Below are positions 42,745 through 55,050 of a DNA stretch of 64,000 nt, piece after piece. The notes beneath the pieces were generated by a model that worked only from the letters and a program-made list of their open reading frames with translations, did not search any database and was not told where the DNA came from. The stretch's first letter is position 1; every line of letters begins with the position of its first letter. The position numbers and the translations under genes were made by a program. This DNA comes from Gyrodactylus bullatarudis (Eukaryota > Platyhelminthes > Monogenea > Gyrodactylidea > Gyrodactylidae). The stretch covers positions 144,135-208,134 of the forward strand of contig SSNU01004331.1 in NCBI GenBank assembly GCA_012064415.1. The letters run 5' to 3'.

Positions 42745-45700
42745 AAAGTGAATATGAACGAAAACAAACTGTCTTCGATCTCATTTGATAATGACCAAGT
42801 TTCTGGTTGAAATTAATAATATAATTTATACATTTCTGAATTGACAATAATAGTAAGAGTAATTCCACAATGCTTGAGTTAGTTCTTGTCTTTACTTCTG
42901 ATGCTGGCATTACTCATCGATGGGAAAAGTAAAAGTTTACATAAAAGAAAAGAAATAAGGGGATTATCTTGTGTTATTATTATTAATCATACATATCTGT
43001 GTTATATATCTTGATCTATGAATAGAGTTATTATTTGTCTTAATTTTTGACATAATCAGGCATATGAGCTCCAATGAAGCTCAGCATTTTTGATTGTCCC
43101 ATACATTTACATTACACACAAACAGAGAGAGAGAGAGAGTGAATGCCTAGCAGGGTAAAAAGATGACAAATTTTCAATTTGTAAAAAAGCACTTCCTTCC
43201 CTCTCTCTACTTTCTTCTTTAGTGAGATAAAAGTGTGAGAGTTGAATAACAGAATTTTGGGAGGGCAAAAAAGAGAGTTTCGTGCGTGTTGTGTAACATC
43301 ATCCTGCTCCAAGCCATGACCCAAGTGTGTTCTTGTACTCACTACAACTCAATGCAATTACACTTTTTTCCAATCAAACTACATGAGTCATGACTAATTT
43401 CATCGCTTGTCGTTAGATTTGTAGTTAAAATATGAGTGTTCCTGTGGTTAGGAGACGAATGCTGCAAAAAAATCAAAATTACCAGGTTCTTTTAGTGATT
43501 CTCAGACATGAATAAATGTGTTATGACCCGCCAACCGTTCTTCTTTTACTTGTGTAAATGCACCACAAATATTCGAAAAAGAATACAGTCAAGCGAACAA
43601 AAGTAAATAAATTATGCATGTGTGTAATAGGTCTCAAATTTCATAAGTAAATACCAGATATAATAATAACCACATATAATATATATATATATATTTGATC
43701 TACTCATCAGCAGAGTATTCTCTTGTGCATGACGGCCCAAACTCTGAAGGAGAATGGCAACTCTCAACTGAAACTTAATTACTCTACTACTCTTGGCTAA
43801 ATGTGATGTGATTATAACAGAGAAAGGTGTGGTTCTTCTACTCTCTTTTGCCAAGTCTTGAATGCACCCTAAAATAATCTACACAATACGTTTTCTTGTG
43901 CTGTATACTTTTATTATTATTATTAGTAGTAGTATTCGTAACTGGAAATAACAAGACTAAAGCTTGAGATATTGAAAAATTAACACGGTTTCTACTCTTT
44001 TTTTAATGCTGAACCACTACGATTTTATCACACTGTGTCTAATGTTGTCTCGTTTGTCTGCAGTGCACGTTGAAATTGTATTTTCACCTTTTTTTCAAAA
44101 AAGTCGTCTTCATCTTCTGCTTAACAGCATAATTAATTTTATTAGCATTTTAAGGTGGAACAAAAGAAGATTGATGCTTCATCTCAGAGAGAGCGAGATA
44201 GAGTCAATCAAAGAGAAACTTTTAAAACTTCATTCTGTAATTTGACATTTAAGACGACGAAATATTTTCATTAAAATAAACAGGTCTAAAAGTGCAGTTG
44301 CTCAAATACAACTTTGTTTTACTAAATCATTCTACATACCCTGTTATGTATTATCGTGGATTTCGAATAGCTCTTGATAATCCATTATAAATTGTAGGAT
44401 TATGAATGAGGAGTATGGCTGAAATGTATCAATTATTTAAAAGTGATTAATACTAATAATAATAATAATAGGCCACAATAATCTCATCATCCTTTTGTTC
44501 CCCAAGATCAATGTACCCTAATGGCAAGATCAGAGAAGTATACGCAGATTGCCGTAAGGAATAGTAATGATGTAGTGGTAGTGGATGATCTCTTCTTGAA
44601 CTACTTTTCTCTCTCTCTCCCCTTCTCCCACACATCCTCTGTATGCTATTCAATCTGCATGGAGTATGACAAGACTTTCTTCCATTTATTCTCATTCTTC
44701 AGTATAGTATGATTAGTACTTCGTGAATAATGCAAATAAATAAATAAAATCGGAAAAAAACATTTTTTTCTGTACTACTGAATTTCGAAATTATTCCCTC
44801 CAAGTTCATCCTCTTTCTCCCTATTCATCATCTATGGGATGGGTAGGGAAAAGTGTCATCTTGGCTTTTCCCTTTGTACTTCTTCCCTCTCTTCATGTGA
44901 CACGAGATGGCTTGATAAATTAGATTGCATAAAATATTCTTCCATGCTACAAGCGACGTAGTGTTACACATACAGGAAACCATCTCCAAGACTATTTTCA
45001 ATCTACTAATTAATTTGAACGATAACATTGTCGAACTTCATCAAAAATATTACTATTACTATTAATTACTATTACTAATTAATTAACTAATTAGTAATTA
45101 CATTTTCACATTTTAATATATCTCTGGGTCTGTCCTGATCATTCATTGTTTCAAACCAATTTCTGATTTCACCAGAGATCTGATCGACTGATTTTCTCGC
45201 GTTATCTAAACTCTCAAACTAGACCATTTGAAGCTACATAAAACAGGTTTTTTAGAGTGCCTATAAAAGGTGTATGAGCTTCGGTTCTGACTGTATAAAT
45301 AAGTTCTGATGAAATTTTTGCACTTGTATTCAGAATAACGAATGTTTCTATCCTCACCGATTTAACGGATTTGAGGCCAAGTGTAATAAAATATGTAATT
45401 TTTCTATGCATTCTAGTTTCTACGAGGAAAATTATGTAGATAAGGATCAAGGTTGAACATAATTATGAATGCGCCCAGTTGGTGAGATCAAACGACCAGA
45501 GGAAAATCAAAACTTATTGATAGGACTTTTGAACCTCTCTCTCTCTACCTCTCTGAATTTTACGAATAAAACTTTCATTTTATAACACATGTTTCTCCTC
45601 CATATTCTACTTCACTTATTCCTTCAATTAATTAGTTTTTTTCAGCTTGTTACACACAGAATCTGATAATAAAAAATACCAGGATTACATTACTAGAATT

Positions 45701-46049
45701 TGTGTTTCCTTCAAAAATTTTTATTGAATAAATTTCTACTCTAATTACTCGCTCTCTGATAAGATTTTTCTTGATTTCTTTGAAAGATAGCTGTTCGACC
45801 AATGATAATCATTGATCTTGAAAAAGTTACAGTAAAACCTGAGAAAATAAAATTGTTCATCTCTTTTTAATGCATTTTTGTATATGTTACAGTATATTGT
45901 TAAAATTAGTTTTTATATAAATATCTTAGTATAATCTTAAAACCAGTACAAAACTAGTATATCCTTAAAATAATTAAAATTTAAAGAATATCCTAATCTC
46001 GTACTGGGCTTGTCAAGTTTTTCTTTTTTCTTATTCAAAACTTTCAAGA

Positions 46050-46425
46050 TGATATCACTCTACTTTCTTGGTCAATCTTACTAACTCTCAAGCTCGTGAA
46101 ATTGAAAGAATTCAAAGTAAATTTCTATATCGGCTCTTCCCCTTTTTAGAATCATATAATTCTCGGATTCTAGCCTCGGGTCTTCAGCCTCTTTGGGTTC
46201 GAAGATATGCTTTTATTGTAAAAAATTTCTTCTCCGATCGAGCATAATTATAACTTTAGACATCAATCCTATAAAAAAATCCTTTCTACTCTCATCTTAT
46301 GAATCAATCAATAATAAGTATAAAATTTACGACTGTGATAATCCTAAATGTTTAAAATCTATTATGCAGCATATTCGTAAGAAGATAGATTATACTCATT
46401 CTCTCCTTTATCCAGATCTTCACTA
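46050..46425 (+). mobile_element. LINE reverse transcriptase C-terminal remnant
   Basis: Frames read LTNSQAREIERIQSKFLYRL, then FPFLESYNSRIL, ASGLQPLWVRRYA and a decayed tail. This is the region after the RT domain in non-LTR elements (LE..Q..FL..., L...PL..RR). It corresponds to the C-terminal part of the relic in the Mnx intron, possibly the same family. Stops interrupt it. Confidence 0.6.
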
Positions 46426-46883
46426 AAAACCAGAATGATTCTTTGAAATTATTTATTAGATTTATATTTTATTATGTTCTAATAACATCTAAATGACTTT
46501 GAACCATTTCTCTATGTACTCATTTTAATTCATTTTAAATACAGATTATTTTCTAACAAAAAAAATATCACTGGAGACCTAATTACTATCACATAAGAAA
46601 GTAATGAAAGTTGGATCAAAATATCCAATTCATAATTTTTATTTATTTGAGCAAGACAGGAAATGATGGCACTTAAAATTAGATCTTTCTTTTTACAATT
46701 ACACAAATTACTTTGACAGGGGTATTTTTGAGCTCAGCAAACTGTTAAACGATGAAAATCAGCCCTAGACCTCAAAAAATTGTAGATTTAGATCATTGAT
46801 ATGAATGAAAAATACCATGCTATAATAAAGTATCATTTTAATACCTTATTTTCAAAATAATTCATTATAAGACTTTGAATCCT

Positions 46884-47205
46884 GATGATATTGCAGAAAA
46901 ATTATAAATTTAAATGGTTTTCAGAACAGAGACAAAAGCTGGTTGAAAATCCAAATCCTCCAAATATTTTTCGAAAGCTTCTCTTACTCTTGCTTCTTCT
47001 GACTTTGACATGACTAGATGATAAAGTGATAAAACACAAAAAATGATGATATTGCAGAAAAATTATAAATTTAAATGGTTTTCAGAACAGAGACAAAAGC
47101 TGGTTGAAAATCCAAATCCTCCAAATATTTTTCGAAAGCTTCTCTTACTCTTGCTTCTTCTGACTTTGACATGACTAGATGATAAAGTGATAAAACACAA
47201 AAAAT
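46884..47205. repeat. Tandem duplication, two 161-bp copies
   Basis: Copies at 46884-47044 and 47045-47205 appear identical by eye. Each carries, on the minus strand, a 33-codon frame beginning MSKSEEARVREAFEKYLEDL and ending VSVLKTI. The downstream copy lies against the right inverted arm. Perfect identity implies a recent event, or an assembly artefact. Confidence 0.8.
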
Positions 47206-47391
47206 GATTTTCACGAAGCCTGTCAAATTTTTATTTGATTCGTTGTTTTGATTTCGGAGGATTGTAAAAAATAAATGTGACCAATTCCATAGTGATATTA
47301 TCTTGAAGGTTTTGAATAAGAAAAAAGAAAAACTTGACAAGCCCAGTACGAGATTAGGATATTCTTTAAATTTTAATTATTTTATATATAT

Positions 47392-47847
47392 GTTACCGTT
47401 AATCTTGTTACTCTTGATAGTCTTGACTACCTGATAGTCTTAAGACTAACGGAATGGTTAGTTAAATTTGTTACTCGGTAACAAGATTAACTGAAATCTT
47501 TGATAATCTTAAGACTACCTGATAGTCTTAAGACTAACGGCATAGCTTGATAAACTTATTACCAGGTTTTAAGATTAACTAGCTATAAAATATAGTTTGT
47601 TGATCTTGATACTTGGTAATAAGTTTGGCTGACTGAATTAAATTTTTCAAACTGATACCATTATACGGGTTCATAATCTTTTTGATTTCCATTAAATCTT
47701 TCACATTGTTTATCGCTTAAACAATCTAATAGTGTAGGGTCCCTACTTGCAACTTCCTATACAATTGTAACCGGCTAGTTTGTTAAACTTATAACCAAGG
47801 TATCAGATAGTCTTAAGACTATCAAGAGTAACAAGATTAACGGTAAC
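47392..47847. mobile_element. Palindrome-rich MITE, 456 bp
   Basis: Ends are inverted repeats: GTTACCGTTAATCTTGTTAC on the left and its complement GTAACAAGATTAACGGTAAC on the right, extending through CTCTTGATAGTCTT. It interrupts the right arm of the surrounding element at an AT-rich site (TATATAT on the left, ATATATA on the right), so the target duplication cannot be separated from the terminal repeat. Inside, TAGTCTTAAGACTA-type palindromes centred on CTTAAG occur three times (about 47433, 47521 and 47805). There is no coding capacity. Confidence 0.75.
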
Positions 47848-47933
47848 ATATATACTAGTTTTGTACTGGTTTTAAGATTATACTTGGATATTTATATAAA
47901 AACAAATTTTAAGAATATACTGTAACATATACA

Positions 47934-50900
47934 TATTCGAGAAATTTAAACTTTTTCAAGGAAATGGAAAAGTATCAGGCAAAATAAGGGTCTCTCGAGA
48001 ATTTCTGAACCAAAATAAAAGTACACTGGCCATAACAAGTGTCCAACTGGATGTATTCCCACCTACAGACAGACCTATAGCCAGGTGGTTTACATAGCAC
48101 GCAAACAGTCTGAACTGCAGACACCTTGCACAAAAAAATCTTTTATTGCCATATCTAGCGCCGTAATTATTTCCTTTCTTTTCTCATACATTTTTGTGAT
48201 TGTGATGAAAATAAGGATATATACCTATTTCCCTTGATATATATTTAGCTTCTCGTCTTTCAAAAGTCACTTGGATATATAAAAACGAAAGAATTAAAAT
48301 CAAACTTCATACTAACTGCACTAATAATGATAATAGTTATCCATTGTGTCTGGCAAGAGAAGAAGGAGAGATTTCCTCCAGTTGTCTGGGATGAAATGTA
48401 ATTTTTAATGTTTTCAAAATCTTTTTTGATTGTTTTCCAATAAATTTATGTATCCAACAACAGAAAATTCAGTCTCGAATTGCAGAAATTCTCTGTAATA
48501 AAAGAATAATTATAATTGGCTTATAAACTCGTTATTTTTCCATGGGCGCAGGTACCTTTATCAAAACAAAAAATAAACACAAGACAATGTGTCCAATTAA
48601 TAATTATACAGTAACAAAAGACTAGGAAAGAATTAATAATCAAGATACTCTTGAAAATTTAATCTTTTTCAATTACCCCTCCATTCGGGTGAGATCTCGG
48701 ATCAGGATCACTCATCAAGATGATTCTTTTATCTCAACAGTTGGACTATTTCAAGCATCAGATTCTGTACTGTTATTATTATTCCTCAATGAGTGTGAGC
48801 GTTTTTTATACTCCCAATACGTGGTAATAAAGAATTTATTCTGGTAATTTCACATTGGAATTGTGTTTGGTTATCCACAGATGGTAAACAAATAATTAAG
48901 ACGAATAGGGAAAAAGAAATCAAGATGTCAAATAATGTATTTTTTAAGAGGTGACCTCTTTCCCAGAAAGGCAAATGCAATCAAGCAAAAAATAAGCTAG
49001 AGGTTTCGATATTTATCTCTCTCTCTCTTTGTATATGATAATTTCATTATCATAATATGTATTATGTAAGAGGTATGGAATTGATTGATTAATTCATTAG
49101 CAAAATGCAAGCACAGAGAGGGTTAAATTAGTCAAATAATGATAATTCCCTTACCATACGTACAGAAAATCCATTAGACATTTGGCTAACAGATGATATT
49201 ACATGGGAAATTGTAATTTTTTTGGATAAACTACCGTATTAAGAGGAAGCCTTTTTAATCATTTTCAAATTCATCCTTTTAAAAGGTTATGCATTACAGA
49301 AAAAACGTTACTTTGGTCAGTCGTGATAAAGAAATTTAAAAATATGTGTCTACTTGTAAGTAAATATGTGCTGTAAATATATTCTTTCAGACAGCTTTTC
49401 ATAATTTTATTTTTATTGAAAAATTTCAATTCAATATCTTTTCATCATTCAGCTCATCAAAATATCATATCACCTGACAAGTGCAGAAATGTATAACCTC
49501 ATTGTGCTATTATATTGCTATCTCCCAATCCATATTTTTCTCTCTACTTCCTGATGCATTCATTTTTCCTCCTCTTCAAGATCCTTTTCCCCCCATCACT
49601 CACACACACTCAATAATGATAATAAGTGTTAGTTTTATTTTTATCATATCATTGACCAAATATAGAAGTATTTACCAACTACTCTCGCTCACTCTCTCTC
49701 TCTCTCTCTCTTCGTGTAAGGAACGAGAGACTCTACAGAAAGTGTACAATATGTTTGAAAGTCGGTCATCATGTACTCTTACTCTCAAAGGATTTATTTA
49801 ATCTCCCTCTAGAAAGAAACATGACCATTTTCTCATGCTAAGCTTCATTATTGCTCTGAATTAGGGGAATACTGTAAAATAAAATTGTAGCAAAATTGTT
49901 AGACTTGAAATGACAGCCGGAAAATGCAAGATTCTGACATTTCTTCATCGTCTTGATTAATAATTGTATAATAATAGTGATAGGGATCCTCTCAACAATT
50001 GAGATCTTTCTGACTGTCAAAGGTGAAAAAATGTGTCAGGTTACAGTTTAAAAATAGATCTTCTTTTGTGTAATTCCGAAATATAGATTACCTTTGGTAT
50101 AATATGTACTGTCAATAGTTGAAAAATATTTGAAATTTTAGAGCTACAGTTAAACCTGTGACTTGTAAACCAAAAATTACCCTCTTCCCCCTTTTAATCT
50201 GGTTTTCAAAATCATCATCATATTATGAGTAAGGTTCTTACTAGCATCCAAGTGTTCCATATCTTTTCTCAAATCTTATTCTCAAAATATCTACACATTT
50301 TTATCTTTCCTCACCAAGGTAGAGTCTAAGATACTTGATGAGGAGGGTAGGGAATGTCTTCTTGCTCATCTTTGAAATTTTCTTGATCATTCTACTAATT
50401 AAATTGTCTTTTGGGTTTTCATTGGAATATCGGTAGAAAAAAAGATTATATTTACCAACTTATGGCTTTCGTAAATAATAACGTGTGAACCATCTTGATA
50501 ATTTTCCCAAAGTTAACGCAATACAAACAATTGAGAGGGTGTTATGTATTTACTCAGAGCATTGTGTTTCCTCACTCAAACAAGGGCAAGTTTACTACAC
50601 TCCAGATTGTAGTGCCTCTCGTGGCATCATTCTCCTTAATAAACTCCCTCCTCCCCTTCAGTTTTGTACCTGTTTCATATTGTATGGTCTTTTCATCATC
50701 CAACGGTCAAAATGATGATTCGAACTAATCTAATTTCTCAAGGAATTTGTATCACTGATTGCCTCTCCAAATGTAGTTGATTAACTGGATTTAGGAATCA
50801 TCTTGAGGAGTTACTCGCCTTTTTGTGTGTATGTGTTGAGGATATTTTGGTAATTATTAAATCATCAATATCAACATTATATTATTATTATTACATGTAC

Positions 50901-53654
50901 AAATTCATTGATGCATGTGTTAATGAAGTAGGATATTTTCCCACTTAATTTCTGTCTCACTCCCTAATTAGTTTCTACATGGAATTGCTTAGTGATACAG
51001 ACTTGTTCTCATCGAAAAGATCTCTTCATATTGCCATTGTGGAACCTAGTAAATTAATCATAATAATTTCAGCCATAAATCTCTTCTTGAATTATTAATT
51101 TTAATGAGGACAATAAAAGTAACCCAGAATTCTATTATTAGAGAATCACTCTCTAGTTAATGATGATTTTGGAAACCTCTCTATAGACTAGTTAGTAGGG
51201 ATGGATTTCAAAATTTTCAAAATGATCTATAACTCTTTTAGGTTATGAGAAAGTCCTAGGGGGTGATGTGATTAGATGGAATGAAATATAGGTCACAAAG
51301 ATTAAAGATCAAATAATATCCTGGAAAAACCATGGATTTTTGTAGAAAATGTGAATACTAAACCTAGTATTAAAAGATTTTTTGGAATCTGGATCATGAG
51401 ACTTACTTTCATGATTTGAAGAAAAAGAATTATAAAAATTCAATCTACGAGCAAATTATGACTTACATTTCAAATCTCGAGTTAGCGCCAAATTTCCATA
51501 TTTTTGAACTTGGAGTTAAGGACAAGAAAACCGATGCTGGGGGAATTCCCAAAATTCGAGTCAGCATACTTGGTTTCTTTGCCCTATTTTTCTCAACCTT
51601 ACCGTACTGACCTTACGCCTAAGGAAAAGGTTTAATAAAAGAGAGAAAATTTACATAATAGAATCAATATTTATGTGTCTATTTGAAATCAAACTTTTAA
51701 GGGCTCTATAGGACAACATATTGTCTAAAATTAGTTATTCTATGTATGCACAAAATCGATATGATTGATCTCTTGAAGATATCTCTCTCTGCTACATCAT
51801 GATAGAATGCAATTATAGCCAAAGCTAGTGAATGAGAATTTGAATATCTGAAAAATTTGTAATTCTCGCAGAGTGTACGACAACTAGGAGATAAATGTTG
51901 AGACTCACGCAAAAAAGAAAAATGAAAAGATTCGTTTCCCCCATCAAATCTGCTAACCTTTTCTTGAATTCCCTGCTTAAAAAGGGGGTGTACTAGTGGG
52001 AATTTAGCATCATTAAAAGATAGAAAAGACCTCATTTCTTCAATTTGACCTATGCAAAAGCTAAACAAAGGCTTTTTCAGTTAGGCAACCACTCCTTTAT
52101 CCTCCCTCAGGCTACAGAGTTCAGCTTCAGAATCCAAGAGTGAAAAAGAAAGAGGAAGCCTGAATTATTTAAAACATTCCGTTTAAGGGGACAGAAAGAG
52201 AGAGAGAGAGAGAGAAATCTAATTCTCATTTACTTCGTTTGTTGAGATATACGAATGAAGAAAGAATTAAAAATGAACGCGATAAACGCTAGTTAAATGT
52301 GAGTTTTCTCTCTATCTCGTTCTAATTCTTTCCCAAGACAGATTCCCAATTAATCATGAAATTTCAAAGTAATATGGATAGAGTCTCTCTCTCTCTCATA
52401 TCATTAACACAGGGTTCATACGAGTTTAGAGTCACAGAGAATGTTTTTATCCAATACACTGATTACTATTCTTCAGTTATTTTTAGTTCAATTGTTATAG
52501 ATTAAAAATAGGGTCATACTCTGATCCAAAAATAGGCTATCTTGTAAAATATAGCAGATAGTGTTATAGTATTTGAATTACATTTTACTTTTTATCTAGG
52601 AAATAATTTTTCAAAAATACGTTTTAAACAAAAAAATTTTTCTTTGAATTAATATAGCACAAATGATAGAGCTGAGATCCTCCTGTATTCCAGTATATTA
52701 ATAGATTTCCTATCGAATATAGGTGGTATTTTCTGAGATGAATAATAATAATGTGATAGAAATAACCCAATGAATCTTTAGGGGTTAAAAGCTTACAAAA
52801 TTCATGTAAAGTAAGATATTTCCCATAATGTGAATTTTAGGAATGAGAAAATAAAAGAGATAAGCATCGCTAGGCAGGTGGAAGCATAGATAATATACAT
52901 ACTCGGTCCAGGAGAATAAAAAAAGCTAACTGGAAATCAACTCAGATCAACTGTATGTGAAAAGGGGGAAGAAAATAAAAGAGATATTTTCCACAACACT
53001 TGTTTACTCAAGAGAGAGAGAGAGAGAGAGAAAGAGCCACTAGCCAACAAATAAAAGAAATACAGAGAAAGAAAAAGTTTGAAAAAGAACCAAACTCCCT
53101 TTGAAATGAAGAAATCAAAATGGGTATTGCTGGTTATTTAGGGAATCATTGAAAGAGAAAGGTGCAAAGAAATATTGGATTATTCTTATTATTCATCTGA
53201 TGAATGCTAATAAAAGAAGAATAACATAAATATTACGAAGCAATATGAGAACCAGAGAAATTAGCAACACTTTTTCTTCTTCTATTCGTTCGTATGCATA
53301 ATTTGTCATTTATTCTTGACAATGAATTGTGTAGTGGAATTACAATTGTATTTCATTCATAGAACCGATGTGTTTATGTGTGTGTATTTCACAAAAGAAG
53401 GAGATTGCTCATCATTGTGAAGATCCAACTTGAAGATCACACACATGAAATATTATTAAAAGAAGGGCTTGTTATCTTCTCTCTATTAGTAGAAGTAGTA
53501 ATCATAAACAATGTTAAATTATTCCATTAATAATACATATAATAATCATATTAATTAGTAATAACAATAATAGTAATTCATTTTTTGATGAAAATATTGA
53601 ATATTTAATATTCTTTCTTTCTTTCATTCAGAATTCAAATGGTCATTAGATGGA
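47934..53654. other. Gene-poor intergenic region
   Basis: No recognisable genes. It has several GA/CT microsatellites and long but featureless open frames, for example 51706-52068 minus and 49481-49801 plus, the latter partly a CT repeat. Confidence 0.5.
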
Positions 53655-53660
53655 TTTATT
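53655..53660 (-). terminator. Polyadenylation signal of the neuropeptide-like gene
   Basis: AATAAA on the minus strand, 135 nt beyond the stop codon at 53795. Confidence 0.45.
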
Positions 53661-53794
53661 TTTATTTTTGTTCTTGTTTTTGGTGTGTAATTTCTCTATA
53701 TATATATGTGTGTGTGTGTTTGTTTGTGTGTGTCAAAAGATTAATCCAATATTCTGGGCTCCACAGTATGCAACAATTCGAACAAGGTGACTTA

Positions 53795-54055
53795 TTATTT
53801 TCCATATCTCATTGAATAGCCAAAGTCATAGTCTGTCTTGGCTAGACGAACCGGGTTTCTCCTCACAGAATGAATAAAGTAGGGCGGAAGGAAACGTTGG
53901 GCCGAACGAAATGACCTCTTCTCCATAGCCTCCTCCTCTTCGTTACTTTCTTCGTTTAGATCGGTTAACTTGAAGGATTGCATGGTCACGAGACAGACCA
54001 GTGTCAGTATCAATAGGTTGAAGAGGACTCTTTTGCCAAGGATTTCTGCAAACAT
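53795..54055 (-). CDS. Neuropeptide-like preprohormone with amidated -MRYG(K) C-terminus
   Basis: 86 residues from the ATG at 54055. A hydrophobic signal (VLFNLLILTLVCLVTM) ends near residue 26. An acidic spacer follows (DLNEESNEEEEAMEKR) with a Lys-Arg cleavage site, then SFRSAQRFLPPYFIHSV, an Arg-Arg site, and NPVRLAKTDYDFGYSMRYGK at the very end. Gly-Lys before the stop is a classic amidation plus trimming signal, predicting a peptide ending MRY-amide. A further cut after AK would give TDYDFGYSMRY-amide. The Arg-Tyr-amide ending resembles RYamides, and the acidic Tyr-containing part recalls sulfakinins, but neither consensus is met. An acceptor-like TTTGCAG just after the ATG means an upstream first exon is possible. 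Confidence 0.6.
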   Translation of the reverse strand: MFAEILGKRVLFNLLILTLVCLVTMQSFKLTDLNEESNEEEEAMEKRSFRSAQRFLPPYFIHSVRRNPVRLAKTDYDFGYSMRYGK

Positions 54056-54197
54056 TTTCCCTTTTATTCCCTCGTATCTATTTCTGACTCTTGTAAAATA
54101 GATGCTTGTGTATTTGTGTTCTTTCAAGATTAGCACTCTTTTGTAATGAGAGAGCTGAAGATAATGATGAGTGCACTGTTGAGTGAAAGGGGAAAAC

Positions 54198-54225
54198 TAT
54201 TTTTATGTTAATCCAATCAACCAAT
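54198..54225 (-). promoter_or_regulatory. Promoter elements of the neuropeptide-like gene
   Basis: Two inverted CCAAT boxes (CCAAT on plus at 54213-54217 and 54221-54225) lie 158-170 bp before the ATG. A CATAAAAATA TATA-like element is at about 54199-54208. The region 54226-55050 upstream holds only AT-rich DNA and short repeats. Confidence 0.4.
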
Positions 54226-55050
54226 CAGAGTTCATCTCACTCTCCAAGAGCAGCAGAGAGAGAGAGAGAAACAATACACGCTCAACATTCCCTCACAGTA
54301 ATAAATACAGTGTCTCTTTATATATATCTATATAGACTTGTAGTCTGCTCTCTGGATCTACTCACTCGTTTTTATCTCTAGAAAATAATTACTATCCCTT
54401 TTTATTCCTTATTCTTACTACTAAATATTACTTATCTACTTGATTTTCAAAGTAATAATCACAGTAGGTATTTAGTTCGTCTATCTATCTATTTTTGAGC
54501 ACAGTGTACTCCGTTTTTTTTAATGAGGCAAATGAGACTCATCTTATCAAAGAAAATAAATAAATAAAGATTATATTATCCAACTACTCTTGTATGGAGG
54601 ATATTGAGGACTAAAAGACCCAGTTTCTCTCTTGCAATTGTATAGAACTTAGAAAAATCTCTAGGAACTGAATTAGACTCGTGAACATCATCTCGAACAT
54701 ACACTGAACGAGGAAGGAACAGTGTACATCAAAGAGAGCTAATTGTAAATTGGAATTTACATTTTAATAATGGAGTCAAAATCGATGACCCAGTAGTATG
54801 CCTAATAATAAAAAATAATGGCAGAGTATAGAATTACACCGATAGTTGTATGAAATTACTTTTTCTCCAATTCCCGGATACAAATCATCTTGGGAAATAT
54901 TTTCATTTAGTTATTAATTGCCAATTTAGTTACGATGAATGTATCCCATGGGAGGGCATGAGATAAGCGAATTTCTCCTTAACCACTGAACCATATAGTT
55001 TACATTTTATGAAAAAAGATTCTCAAGATCCTACTAGACATAGTATGTGT

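Larger units (their letters stand above)
35549..45878. other. Gene-poor intergenic region
   Basis: About 10 kb with no recognisable protein family. It is AT-rich and dotted with (GA)n/(CT)n, for example 42723-42744 and 43124-43139, an AT run at 43676-43694, and ATT/AAT runs. Long open frames on either strand (for example 36449-36784 minus) show no motif or splice logic. A short exon-like sequence at 37826-37899 is noted separately. Confidence 0.5.
45879..47933. mobile_element. Nested transposable-element cluster bounded by long inverted repeats
   Basis: The left arm (about 45879-46059) returns as its reverse complement on the right (about 47291-47933) with only scattered mismatches. Both contain the AAAATAATTAAAATTTAAAG block, CTCGTACTGGGCTTGTCAAG and CTTAAAACCAGTACAAAACT. 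The right arm is split by a 456-bp MITE at 47392-47847. The left arm is unbroken at the matching point, so the MITE arrived later. Between the arms lie a LINE remnant and a 161-bp tandem duplication. Whether the arms are the ends of one element or two copies of a short repeat in opposite orientation cannot be told from one locus. A clear target-site duplication was not found. Confidence 0.7.

Noticed and set aside
51706..52068. 120-codon minus-strand ORF
   Set aside because: No recognisable domain, no promoter or polyadenylation context, and composition like random AT-rich DNA.
53795..54055. Assignment of the peptide precursor to NPF, sulfakinin or RYamide
   Set aside because: The C-terminus lacks RPRF (NPF), DYGHMRF (sulfakinin) and the FF...RY pattern (RYamide), so only a general neuropeptide call is made.
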